In this document: one piece after another, positions 45,746 to 57,289 of the stretch
Layout of the letters: every line of letters starts with the position of its first letter
Position numbering within the stretch: position 1 is the first letter of the stretch
Source: Lepidonotus clava
Lineage: Eukaryota > Annelida > Polychaeta > Phyllodocida > Polynoidae
Assembly (NCBI GenBank): GCA_936440205.1
Contig: OW387147.1
Location: forward strand, 17,261,629-17,325,628
Length of the DNA stretch: 64,000 nucleotides
Direction of reading: 5' to 3'
Made by a program: the position numbers and the translations under genes
The notes under the pieces: model-generated
The model's database searches: none
Told to the model about the DNA's origin: nothing
Seen by the model: the letters and a program-made list of their open reading frames with translations, nothing else

Positions 45746-48183
45746 TCTTTCTGATTGAGAAGCAGGGAAAACCACGTGTTGATTCAATGTGGCTATGGTG
45801 ATTATTCCCCTCTTTTCATGAGGCCAATTACATCGAATGTCTTTGTATACTGGTTACCTGAGGCAGTCTCTATAGGCCTACGGTATCTCAGATTATGAAG
45901 CTTAAACCTTTTCTTTTTTGGCAAAGAATTTTCTATTCCAGTGCAGGGGCAGATACAGGTTTTTCTACTATAAGTTAAGTACTTAAACTTCGTTCAATCT
46001 CGTCCATGTTGAGACGTTTTTTCCCTTTGTCAAGTTTGAGTCTCCACCAAAATGAGGGGGAAGGGTCTGGACCCCCTGAATTTCCTCCCCCCTTCCCGAT
46101 CCACCCCTGTCAATGTATTTTAATAGTACCATCAGAGTACCATCAGTGGCGGATTTAGGGGGGCTCTCCCCCCTTTATTTTTGCCATAATTATATTGATT
46201 TGTATTTCGGACCAAGAGGGTCCAGTGGAAAGTTTTATTAAAGGGCGCCTCCACTTCCGAAAATCTCTGGATCCGCCCCCCGCCCCCGTTACAGTTAACA
46301 GAGAAGGACTTTTTTACGAAAGATAAGGTAAATCTGGGAAGTTTCCACAAACTTTACACTTAGGTAACCCAGCTCAAGCTATGACGCATTTTATAATTAT
46401 TTTCACACTGGTAACACTTTAACATTGAATCATAAAGAGTATCCACCATAATGTTAAACAAATCGGTTATCTCAAATTGGTTTCAAATTAAAGCTGATGA
46501 TTACTATTGGGCCCTCTCATGCGTCGACTAGCCCCCGCTATAGTGGGACAAATTCAGTCCATAGGACTAGCAAATGGTTTAACATTGATTGCTTTTTTTG
46601 AGTCAATGTTTAGTTGTTGACAACTAGATAATTGAATCAATCTCCTTAAATCGGCAAAACATGAACAAAATTCATTATATTTTACCTTGCGACCTCGAAG
46701 AATAAAGGTAAACAAGTAACTTTCCTCTTATATAAAGTAACGTTAGGCCCTAATTGAAAATTATGCCAAAATGGTGCATCGTACTTGAAGTTAGTGTAGA
46801 AATATATATATTATATGTGTGTATTCTTCTGTATACCTTGCTCTACCATGAAATAGCCTCTATCTACCCAGAACTATTTGTACCTGTTTATCTGTTATAC
46901 TTTAGAAATGCAATTCTCTTTTGTACCCTCAGAAGTAGATGTTCCATTGTATTGACATTTGTATCACCCAGGGCTAAACAAACCAGCCTGGATCAAGCTT
47001 AATCATGATTAATATAATCTGTATGTGCCAATGGATCTTTAACTAGTATTATCAGTACCTGTACTTGTTTTAGTTAACTGAAACTAATTTGTTTAAGAGG
47101 CATTGAAGAATTTTGTTGGGGTCAATTTTGTGGCCTTTATCTTGGCTAATGCTTCCAGAACTAAGCGTCTGAGTTGGTGAACAATTAATAAAGTTCCAAG
47201 TAGAAAACCTGAGACACTAATAAAGTTTTAAGTAGAAAAATTATGTTGATTCATGCTAAAGCTCCGCTCCATTACCATATCAAATATTAATAGAGCTGCT
47301 ATTTTGCCAGTGAGGACCTGTTAATAGGCATATTATCCCAAATAATACCATGAAAACTTAAGGGAAACGATGTAAATGCTAAGATCTTGATGACTTCCGT
47401 ATAGCAGTGAGGTGCGATCGATCGACCGTAGACTAAGCTATACCTATTGCCTAGCTCACACATGATTCAATTAAGTTTACTTTTCAAACAATATCAGAAA
47501 AGTGTAGGACTTAAATATTGTTTTAAATTACGTCAACTGTTTAACATAGGAAACATTTATTTTCACTTAAATGCCTGGAGAGTAAATAACACAGATGCCC
47601 CCTCGATTCTGATCTGAAAGTGTAGCAATTTTTGCTGTAACACGATATGGTCGTAGTGTGTAAACAAGGTTTCAACTGGCCCGGCAGCGTCAGGTGGGGT
47701 AGGCAAGGGGTTGTATTTGGAGCTGGAGGTATCCGAAATACATGACGTGTGAAGTCATTAAAGACTGAAAGGGTTAACCAAACAGGCTGGAGCGGCGGCC
47801 CTGATTGAATCCTTAATCACCTGGGTTGGGGGTGTTGTTGACCCTACCCCGGGAACAGGAGAATTAACACGGCCTAAGTCCTAACGATAACATTGACCCG
47901 GCCTATATCGGATCTGAAAGCCCCTTGTTAACATATAGCACCTTTGGGGCAGGGGGGTAGGCGGGATTGGCTATTACAACCAGTACACCTGGGCAGCTCA
48001 AGGGGCCAATCCTTTACCTGTTGGGGTCCCCTGACCATCCCAGCACTCACCTGTTTAGAGGCAAACAAATCAACATCAACTTGGGAAACCTCCATTCAGA
48101 AGGTATACACGTGCAGAGAAAGGAGGTTCTAACCATATCTGCAAACTGGTAATAACATCACACAGAAACGAGAACGATTTGTG
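45746..48183. other. Region upstream of the membrane-protein gene
   Basis: It contains a GGCGGATCCAG-family copy (46144-46278). Near 47964-48010 there are two CCAAT-type motifs (GATTGGC and GCCAATCC). No independent gene is seen. Confidence 0.4.
46144..46278. mobile_element. MITE of the GGCGGATCCAG family
   Basis: The left end CAGTGGCGGATTTAGGGGGG and right end CTCTGGATCCGCCCCC are inverted over about 135 bp. Flanking duplications are not clear, so the limits are approximate. Confidence 0.5.
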
Positions 48184-48343
48184 ATGTGGAGAAGGAAGCG
48201 GACATTTTCCTGGGGCGCTGTGGTGTTTGTTGTCTTCCTGTTGAAAGTGTCACAATGTAAAGGGATCGATTACAGAGAATACCGACCACGTCACGCTAAT
48301 CTCTCCTTCGCCAAAGATGGAAGGATCGTTTTCCTTGAACCGG
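48184..48343 (+). CDS. Large multi-pass membrane protein, exon 1 (signal peptide)
   Basis: The exon starts at ATG 48184 and encodes a classic signal peptide: MWRRKRTFSW, the hydrophobic GAVVFVVFLL, then KVSQCKG with cleavage likely near SQC or CKG. About 27 mature residues follow (NLSFAKDGRIVFLEP, with one NLS sequon). It ends at donor G|GTAAGA in phase 1. Joining to the acceptor at 49823 recreates an alanine codon and enters the 3.3-kb frame directly. The phase match together with a signal peptide ahead of a membrane protein is strong support for this splice. Confidence 0.8.
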
Positions 48344-49823
48344 GTAAGAAAGCACAGTCACATTATAATAATTGTAACTCTTTTAAGTCAAAGTCAATGT
48401 TTCCAGTGTGTAGGAAATCTAATAGCCAAGTCTCTCATTTCAAGGTTATTGTTTCCCTTCCGAGTATCATTAAACACATTATTAGGGCATAATACATAGA
48501 ACAAATAAGGAGTGACATACTTACTCTTATCCTCCAAAATGCTTTACATGTACTTTGGATATAAGAGACATTCTGCGGAACACTGATGCATTAAAGCTTT
48601 TGAATTGCTGCTTTGCAGATCTTATTCGGTATTCAGTGTTCATATTCTCTTGTGTAGTATTTTGCTGTCATCGATCATAATACTCTATATTTTAATTACA
48701 TGAGGTGTTAAACTAAAGAACATTTTCAACGTTGATATCATTTTGTTATAGATCAATAAAAATCACGAATTAAGAAGTCAATGAGCATTTCTTTCTTTTT
48801 TAATAATTTTTATTTAAACTAAAACCTTTTCAGGCCTCAGCCTGGTCTTCCGCCGGCTCCAGTGCTCGGTCGGGTAAAAATAGATACAAATACAATGGTG
48901 TCCAGACATTCTACAGTTTTCAAAATATAGCATAAAATATAGGTGAGATCACATTATGGATGAAGTATGTTTAAGGATGTCACCTCCCTGAATTATCTTA
49001 AGGTGTTATAATATTTTGGTCTGAATACGACATTGATTTGTATACATATTATGTATTTTATGTATTTATTATGTATTTTGATTTTTTTATGCGAGTTACA
49101 GCCTGCCAACAACCCCTCTAGGTTTTACTATACCTCTCCTTTCCTTTGTTCCTTAAAGGAAAGCTAGCACATAACTGCGGCATAGCCATTTTTCATTGAA
49201 TTTAATTCTTTATGTTATTCACGACTTGCAGTATCAATGGCAGCAAAATGGAAAGAAAATATTCAGTTTGCAGAATCAGTATTTTACCACATTTCCAAGG
49301 GAAATCCACCCAATTTATGACTTAGCAAGGGGAGTTCTTGGGGAATCCCCTTTTCCCTTATAAGGGAATCCCCATCCCTGTAGAATTTGTAAAAAGAGAT
49401 ATGCCCTCTAACAACAAGTATATCTGACCTAATGCAACTCATAATAAATTAAAATATGTATCCATCTACAACTATTCATTAATCAGGGAATCCCAAAATA
49501 ACTTTAGAAGGAATTCCCATAGGTGTGACGTAGCAAGGGGAGTAATAATCAGCCCAGCATTCAGGGAATTCCCAAAATTAAATTTCTTTCCTCAATACTT
49601 CCCTAAGACCTCGACATTTTCAATTTTGTACTCTTGAAATATTTTTAGGATACTTTAGTGAAATTAATCATACAAAAAATAGCACGTCATGAATTTATGT
49701 GCAAGCTTTCCTTTAATCCTCCTCCCTCCTCTCCCCACCATGTCAATTCTTATATGACGAGTATATGGATAAGGTGTCCTTTAAATCCCATTTTTTGCTG
49801 CAAAGAACTTTCCTTAATTTCAG
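48344..49823 (+). other. Intron of the membrane-protein gene (1,480 bp)
   Basis: It is bounded by GTAAGA and by the pyrimidine-rich CTTTCCTTAATTTCAG. It includes repeated words GTAGCAAGGGGAGT/TTAGCAAGGGGAGT (49321 and 49530) and GGGAATCCCC-type hairpins at 49340-49375, suggesting an old insertion. Confidence 0.75.
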
Positions 49824-52800
49824 CGATTCTACCAGATCGTACTCGTCCTACCCACCATGGTGAACCGCCTGACCTTGACCTTGACCTCGACCCCGACCCT
49901 GGAGAAGCTTCGCGGAGTACGACGCCAGTGAACCTTAACATGGGCGACCACAGGTACATGCTGGGCAACTCCAGCACCCAGTCCCAGACCCACTGCTTCA
50001 TCCGGCCCGACCAGGCCGACACCTCCAGCCGCATCAGGAGCCTACTGGAGGAGAGAAGGTCAAAGCTCATTCACTATGACCTTTCCTTTGTCAACTACTC
50101 ACAAAACCCACTGCTCAGCAACATGTCGGTTGTCTACAAGGGCAACCTTTGGACAAGGGTCTCTGCAATGCAGGGTCAGACTATGCTGTCCTTGGCCTTC
50201 AACTTTGGTGTTTTGTCTTTGATGACCTTGAACTTTGGGGTGGAAAATATGGATATCAAACTCAGGGATGAGCCATTTGGGTGTTTTAAAGACCTGGCTG
50301 AAGAAAATAAAATGGGCGTAATGGTGGAACTTCTGGTGAGAGATTTTAAGCAGAGTTATCAGTTATCTTTGGAAGAAGAAGAAAGTGTTTGCCATCAGAT
50401 CCTCCAAAATTCTAACGGCTATGCTTTCTTTACTCATCGCTGTTGCAAGGCAGGGCGGGATGGGGTTACAATAGAATGCGTAATCAACCAGAAAAACATG
50501 TGGTTAAAGATAATAGATATCCTTCTAATCATTGCTAAATTTGTTGTACTCTTTTTTGGTCCTCTCATAGCACCTGCTGGGTTTTTCAATAAGGCACTTG
50601 ATAGCGTCCGTTTCGTTGTTAAACTTAAAGATCCTGTACTTAAGACCCTGTGTATAGTCAGAGGAATGGATAAAATCAAAGTGAATGCCAAACATACAAT
50701 TGACCTTTGTGATGTAAAACATTTCACCAAGTGCAAAGACACAGTTAGCAAGCTTCCTTATGATGCAGTGATTCCTATTAAGATCCACAGATTTGAGATA
50801 GCAGTTGACTACAGCAAATTACTAGTTGAGAATAAGGTTCCAGTTGGACTGATAAGAAGTATTGCAAATGCAATCTTTAGCTGTGGGTTACGGGATATTT
50901 CCCCTTTCAAATCATGCTGTCAGATGAACATGTTTTCCTATCTCAAAGAGCTACAGCCAGTTCCATGGATTATATTTTGGCAAGGAATAGGGAAGTTACT
51001 GCTTGTTTTACTTGTTCCATCTCTCTTCTATGTGAGACTGCTATTCTTCTACAGCTTTGAGAGTCCAGAGATTGCTTATCGAACTCACATAGCCCAACAA
51101 AATAACCTCTCCCTCTCGCCTCATGAGTTTAAGATGATGCAATATCTTTTGCCCACCCACCCAATGTGTATTACAATTTACTGTATCTATGGTATTACCG
51201 TTATCATCTTGGCTTATGTAGGCCTGACTGGGGACATGAAGAGGTTCCAGAGGATCATCTTCACGTCTTTCGCTGACTTAAAGAGCCTGTCATGGCTCAA
51301 AGCTAGTGAGCTTCTCTGTGCAAAGGTCATTTGGCCTTTCAGTAAGTTTGGCGTGGTTGGATGCCTACTGGCTCCTCTCTACTGGATCTTCATCCTACCC
51401 TTCATCTTTATCATCTATCTTGTGTATTGCACACCACTCATATTTCTTACCTACAAGATGATTGGCTACTCAATCAAGGTCTTACACAAAGCCAAATTAA
51501 AGAGGGATGCCTTGCTAAGAAGGCCACACATTCCCTCTCCCCTTGATAGAGGGATCAAGAAAGGAGCAAAGAAACTTGAGCAGGAGCTGCTCTTTCATGA
51601 GCTGCTCCCAAAGAGGGACAGGGCACAAATGGACAGAGACCGACCTTCCAACAGCTCCATGAGAAGGGTCTCCATCAGGTGCCTGGCTGTATTCCTGCTG
51701 ATCCTCTCTGTCTATGGCATGTCCATTCTGGCCACAGAGTGTGCTGGCTTTGTGGCTGAGGTGCTTACATTTACTTTAATGGGGATCATTGTCAATGCCA
51801 GTAGTGTGCTGAAATATATGACCCTTATTCTGCTTGTAGTCATGTATAGTTATGACTGTTATAACAATGTCTATAAGAAGTATGTGAAGCTTAACAAAGC
51901 ATTGTTTGGAGATGTGAAGGGCAGGATGACTAAGCAGGTGGAGGAGGTCACCAGCCTGCCAGCCCACCTGCAGGAGAACACTGGCTTTAAGGCCTGTGAG
52001 AACAGTGAACAAGCTGACTATGAGTCCCCTGATGACATCTCCAGTGCCATGCCCATGCACTGGGACCTTAATGATGTCATCATGTTCATTGATAATGAGG
52101 ACATGCCAAGGATACCTCGCACTCTCTTCGAGCAGGTGTGTCAGATACGGGTTGCTGGAAGCCCAGGCCCAGTCTATCGCAGTATGATTGAGGCAACCAA
52201 GAAATTCATGTTTATCATATTCTTCCTTATCTTTGTTTTCATTGTTGTGCTATCCTTTGGATCTGTTTACAAGGTCTCTTCAACAAATCAAACCCTTGCA
52301 ACACTAGCTGGAGGGTTTGTCCCATTCATCATGAGAAACTTCATGCAACCTGCAACTCCAGAACTTGAAATAGGTACTGTTAGTTTTCGCAGCAAGCTTG
52401 ATGAGATTATCCAGAATTTTCAGCAGCAGTGGCCCATGTTTGACTTTCCTTTTGAAGTGAACACAGGTGATGACGATGATAAAGAGAATCAAGAAACTAC
52501 ATGTGACAAATCCACACAGACAACCAACACGATCTCAGAGTCCACCCAAACAGGCCAAGAGGTGGGGACTAGTGCAGAAGAAGGGGCTGACACCAACAGA
52601 AAATGGCCGATTCCAGACGATGACTATTCCAGTACAAATACAGTTGAGACCACCTCTCTTGGACGTAACAGTATTCGCTCTCAAACCCCAGATATCATGT
52701 CCTCAACTGGACTGATTCTCACTGAGGACAGTACATTCCCCATTACACCCACGATTCCTAATGGAGGACATAACCATTTCTACCCTATTTACCCCATTGA

Positions 52801-53110
52801 AACTTCAGCAAGGGATCCAAACCTGAAAATACCGAATGGATTCCTTCCAACAAAAGGAATTCTAAAAAATAACCATCATGGTTCACCTCAAAATGGCATT
52901 CCTTTGGACAGAGAGCTTTCAGAATCTACCCCAGGCCATCAGAATTTTGAGGTGGCCTGTGGGCAAGACGTGGACCTGATCATTCTGCTACCCGAGACAG
53001 GTGAAAGTACTTGGTGCAGGGTGTGGTCAAACATCTCTCTGTATAACCCTGAAGAAGATGAGCCTCAGGGGGACCAACCAGAGCCTGGGACTGAGCTTGA
53101 GGAGGTTTGA
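49824..53110 (+). CDS. Large multi-pass membrane protein, exon 2
   Basis: With exon 1 this gives about 1,148 residues. The layout (residues of the spliced protein) is: a D/P-rich stretch near 70-80; an ectodomain to about 279 with several cysteines (FGCFKDL, VCHQIL, HRCCK, IECVI) and sequons (NSS, NYS, NMS); then hydrophobic spans near 280-308, 435-462, 501-523, 562-600 (long enough for two), 671-690, about 700-735 (two) and 849-870. A cytoplasmic-looking tail of roughly 270 residues is acidic and Ser/Thr-rich (GDDDDKENQE, KSTQTTNTISESTQTGQE) and ends PEPGTELEEV. No enzyme motif, ion-channel signature or named domain is recognised. A surface receptor, transporter or scaffold is possible, but the function is unknown. 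One 3.3-kb exon for such a protein suggests an intron-poor or retroposed ancestor. Confidence 0.85.
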
Positions 53111-53972
53111 TGAAATTGAATCTGAACCATGATATAGCATTGTTTTTCTAGCTCTGAAATGAATTTTAATCCACTTATATTTGCAATCTTAGTAGTTAGG
53201 TCCTTAGCAAACACGACATAGGTATTATAATATTATTTAATTGCTTGAATTTGATATTCTATTCATGAATACTAATTTTACAGGAGATTATGCACTAGTT
53301 TATATAAAAGAATATGTTAATTCCAAGGCATCTGATGTATTTCTAACTAATGGAAAGCTATTCATGTTCTACACACGTTTCATTGATTTGTGCCTTTCAA
53401 TCATTGGTTGTTAGCTTTGAATTTTTTGTGTTGGTGCTTTCATTTAATTTCATGTGTAGACATCTAAGTGTCGGGAATGTATGAATCAAATACCTTAAGC
53501 TATTTCCTTTTTGATAATCTGCAGCTGGTATCTAATCATTCATGATAAGAATAGCAGAAATAAAATGAATTACTGCGAAAATATTCTAGATTGTCCAAAT
53601 CAAGGACTGTGGATATCTAAGAAGTATTTAAACGTTTCAGCATTGGTGAATTATGAGATGATGATAATAAGATGAATGCTCGTGTGTGGCATCTTGCAAA
53701 ACGATTTATGTAAAAGTCAGACAATTAGAATATTGTCATAACTCCATGTTCAATTACCATGTGAACTATATGTATCAAACCACCTCCAATTTTCTTCCAG
53801 ATAATAAAGACTATATCATTTAACTTATAGAAGAAGCACTCTTAACATTCCAGGATGGTTAACATATTAATTATTCAGTTAAGGTAATGGTCAAGTTCTG
53901 CTTACTTTTTTGGTTAGTCTGATACTTGCTAAATTGTCACTGAACAGTGAGGTTTCACCAGGTTTAAACTCA
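53111..53972 (+). other. 3' untranslated region and downstream DNA
   Basis: AT-rich sequence follows the stop at 53108-53110. Polyadenylation signals AATAAA occur at 53559-53564 and 53803-53808, so the 3' UTR is probably about 0.5 to 0.7 kb. Confidence 0.5.
53559..53564 (+). terminator. Polyadenylation signal candidate AATAAA
   Basis: First canonical hexamer after the stop codon of the membrane-protein gene, about 450 bp downstream. A second lies at 53803-53808. Confidence 0.5.
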
Positions 53973-54221
53973 CCATAGCCAAATATTATAACACCATTAC
54001 ATTTTTTAGTGAAGTTGAGAACTTTCTAATACAGAATGTTATAAAAAAACGTTAGCTTTTAGTGAAGTAACTTAACAGAATGTTACAATAACGTCACAAG
54101 GCAATGTAGCAATGTTAGGTTGCTATTAAAAGCCATCAAAATAACAGTCATGACAAGGACCAAAACAGAACTAAGTAGAATATTACTGCGTCATTATGAT
54201 TGGGTTATATGCTTGCCTGGG
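53973..54221. mobile_element. Older copy of the 554-904 element
   Basis: The words CAGAATGTTAC, GGCAATGTAGCA, AGCCATCAAAATAAC and CAAAACAGAACTAAGTAGAAT follow the same order as in 600-890. The right end, read inverted, is CCCAGGCAAGC. Ends and limits are approximate because it has diverged. Confidence 0.5.
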
Positions 54222-54433
54222 AATCTAGGGTAGTCATCTCAGCTCTTATGTACAATACATTCTTTTTAAGTCTGGCATTACAACATTGTAACTGTGACCG
54301 TTAATAAATCCTACTAGTTTGGTAACTTACTGAGAACAGATTACGCAATTAACAGTCTAACAAAAATGTGGCAAAAGCATTATCAAAACGAGTAATAACA
54401 TTTTAATGATGGAAGGTGGATTAAATTACTGAA

Positions 54434-54535
54434 GCGGATTTATAGGGGAACCAGAGGTCAATATTCATTTTCAGCGGGTGTGACGGAAATAAGTACATAA
54501 GAATGCCCTCCCCTTTTAATATCCTGGATCTGCCT
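54434..54535. mobile_element. Decayed GGCGGATCCAG-family copy
   Basis: AAGCGGATTTATAGGGG at the left and CCTGGATCTGCCTC at the right are weak inverted ends, with the GAATGCCCTCCCC motif near the right end. Confidence 0.4.
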
Positions 54536-54765
54536 CTTAATAACATGAACCACAGCACTGGACTTATCATTATTTTTACTGTGTTGAGCGGATGACCATC
54601 AACATAGTGATATTATTTATGTTTAAACTGATGTATATACTGATTTATGGCTCAATGTTTTGATGTATGAACAAAGTTATGTCACTTCACTTGTACTGTG
54701 TGGAAGAACAGATTAATTATTTTATTTCTGAAGATGGTCAATAAAATTTATATAATTGTAAATAT

Positions 54766-55057
54766 ATATGTATGTGTATGTATGTATGTATGTATGTATG
54801 TATGTACTATGTACTATGTATGTATGTATGTATGTATGTATGTATGTATGTATGTTTGTATGTATGTATGTATGTGTGGTAACCTTTTGCAGACATATGC
54901 AAAAACTTGTAGAACACACTATGTATGTATGTATGTATGTATGTATTTGTGTATGTATGTATGTATGTATGTATGCATGCATGCATGCATGCATGCATGC
55001 ATGTATGTATGTATGTATGTACGTACGTACGTACGTACGTATGTATGTATGTATGTG
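54766..55057. repeat. Compound ATGT/GCAT/ACGT microsatellite with duplicated insert
   Basis: Long ATGT arrays include a block of pure GCAT units (about 54973-55000) and a block of ACGT units (about 55019-55040). A unique segment of about 40 bp (AACCTTTTGCAGACATATGC, then AAAAACTTGTA) occurs at about 54881-54926 and again, slightly changed, at about 55059-55098. Long Met-Tyr-Val-Cys frames here are artefacts. Confidence 0.95.
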
Positions 55058-55099
55058 TAACCTTTTGTAGACATATGCAAAAACTTGTATGACACACTC

Positions 55100-56830
55100 G
55101 CCAAGAGAAACAGGTGAATCACGACGAGGCGTGGCTCGGAGGTCAGTCACCTTACACACCCAGCCAACCATCGGAAGGAGCCATTAAACTGCCTTACAGC
55201 ATGTTTTTGTTGAAACCAAAGCTTTCAGCTATAAACATTTACAGCAGTATTATTTTGTCGATTCTCTGGCCTTTATCGTGTCAAGCAGACACAAACAATC
55301 AGGGACACTCCCTGGGACAGAAACTAACGTATTTAACGTTGCAAACATAATTTTCAAGGTCTAGCCTTTTTGATACCAGCCTCTGATTCGGCTTAGTTGA
55401 GAGGGGTACATATCCCATTTGTCTATAGGTCTAAGCCCTCCCCGATCTGCTGGTTAAATAATCCCACCTTCTTAACACAGGAAGTGTGAAGTCAGCAGCT
55501 GAGTAACAGAGTGGGCACAAGCTGACAGGGGTAAACCAGTTACAGCTTCTTTAGGAATGTAGCTTTTGGATTTTACCATTTGATAGCATTTCACTTACTT
55601 TACCTGCAGATTAAATTGATAGTTTTCTAAATTTAGGATGATGAAGTGATTCAAAAAATCAAATATTTTGAAAAGAATGTTTATCAGAATTGACACTAAA
55701 CCCTAAACAATTTACATTTTATACCTGCACACAATGAATTTAATTGTGTGCAATCCTAGGGCTCTTCTCACACCATACTGTCCCCTAATGTTCACTAGTG
55801 GCTTTTTAGGGTGATGACATTAACTTTGAACCATGAATGGTAGTTATCCCCCCCCCCCCCACTTCTACTGTCCCTCCCCCTCAACCTACACATTCTCCTC
55901 AGGGAGTGAAATGAAGTGTGCAAGATGGGCACCTTGAGTCGCACAGAATTGTAAAATGAACAATACTGGGGGTCACAGCACAGACTGGATCGCCAAACTA
56001 AAGGATTAGGAAAATAGTGGGGGTGGGGTGGGGGTGGGGGTGGGGGGGTCAGAGGGTGTAGGGGAGGGGGTAATGGGGTAATAAGTGTATGATTCAGGTG
56101 TGATGTCATCACCCCCCAAAAAGCCATCAGAGGCATGAGAGGACAGTATGTAGAGACAGGAAGCTGCGGTTTGAAGGTGTTTATTATAATTAATGATAAT
56201 AATCCCTGCACGACTTTTATTACTGCACATGATGAATGCTTTAAGTTATAAGTAGTTTGAACATCGTGCTTTAGTTGTTTCCCAACACGCACAAGCAACA
56301 AGTAAAAAATTGAGCAGGTTTAATATTATTGTCTTGCTGCTGACTAAACCACGGCAACTAGGGCTTTTAGTCACAACCGTCACAGCACCCTTATAGATAA
56401 TCGCTTGGTGACACACAATAAAACAAGTCACAGCTTCTAATCACCCAAGCGGGGAACTACCTTAACAGAGGCTCAAGGGACAACTGCCCAGTTTTGATAT
56501 AATTTCATAGACTGCTATAGGTGAACGGGTATGGGCGGAGTGCTGTATGGGTGGTGATATAGGAGCAGGAGTTGCAGGTCTATTACCTCCAGCTGACTGG
56601 GGTGTGTCTGGTGCCTCACTTAGTGGGCGGAGAGAGTACATCATCTGTTACCCAACAGAACAGTTCTAGACTACCTGTCAAGGAATTGCTCCGGTTGGCT
56701 GTAGACACATACAGTGATTCTTTGTGATCTAACCATAAATCAAGCAAACCGGATGTATAGAGTTATCAATCTTTTTTCATTGCCTTCACATTAATATTTT
56801 ATTCTTCCAGCCAAATTTCATGATTATCTA
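55100..56830. other. Intergenic DNA, no gene seen
   Basis: It contains 13 C at 55848-55860 and a G-rich stretch at 56019-56075. A 168-codon minus-strand frame across these tracts is proline-rich low complexity and is not called. Confidence 0.4.
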
Positions 56831-56837
56831 AAGTGAT

Positions 56838-57286
56838 GGGCCATCCATAAATGACATCATACGGTTTTTGAACATTTTTGACCACCCCCACCCGCTTGTC
56901 ATGTTTTGCCATACAACCCTTGACCCCCTCTAGAAATAAGATGCCAAGAGCTCCCTCCCCCCCCCCCCCCCAACTCACAGAAACAGCAAAACGGGGGTGG
57001 ACATAACAGGGGCCAGGGGCCCAAAGCCTTTTAAAATCAGTTCAATTTTCTTGCCAAGTCAGACTGGCCCTTTCCAAATCTTTGACCTTAACTGAAAATA
57101 GAAAGGTTCGGCATTCAATATCCTGAATGGTCCTACAATTTTTCTCTGAAATTCTTGAAATTAAAACTTGTTCAACATGATGGCATGCACCACACGACCC
57201 TCCCCCTACCCCCCTTGTCATGTTTGGTCATGGAAACATGAACCACTATCCCTCTCTGTTGCATGATGTCATTTAGGGATGGCCCC
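56838..57286. mobile_element. 449-bp DNA element with GGGCCATCCATAAATGACAT ends
   Basis: The left end, inverted, matches the right end (GGGGCCATCCCTAAATGACA plus TCAT) over about 22 bp. Both sides then continue in C-rich stretches with CTTGTCATGTTTTG-like words. No coding frame. The superfamily is not assigned and flanking duplications are unclear. Confidence 0.65.
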
Positions 57287-57289
57287 TTA

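Noticed and set aside
21520-48343. Joining the Ig-domain gene to the membrane-protein gene
   Set aside because: The 48184 exon has its own start codon and signal peptide and the Ig frame has its own stop; the retroelement and 26 kb lie between them.
49658-49823. The upstream 55 codons of the long open frame as the true start of the membrane protein
   Set aside because: They lack a signal peptide and run through the polypyrimidine tract and acceptor; splicing from the 48184 exon fits in phase and supplies a signal peptide.
49750-52492. Minus-strand frames of up to 106 codons opposite the membrane-protein exon
   Set aside because: They are shadows of the coding strand.
55795-56301. 168-codon minus-strand frame
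   Set aside because: Its length comes from C/G-rich tracts giving proline-rich low complexity; no domain.
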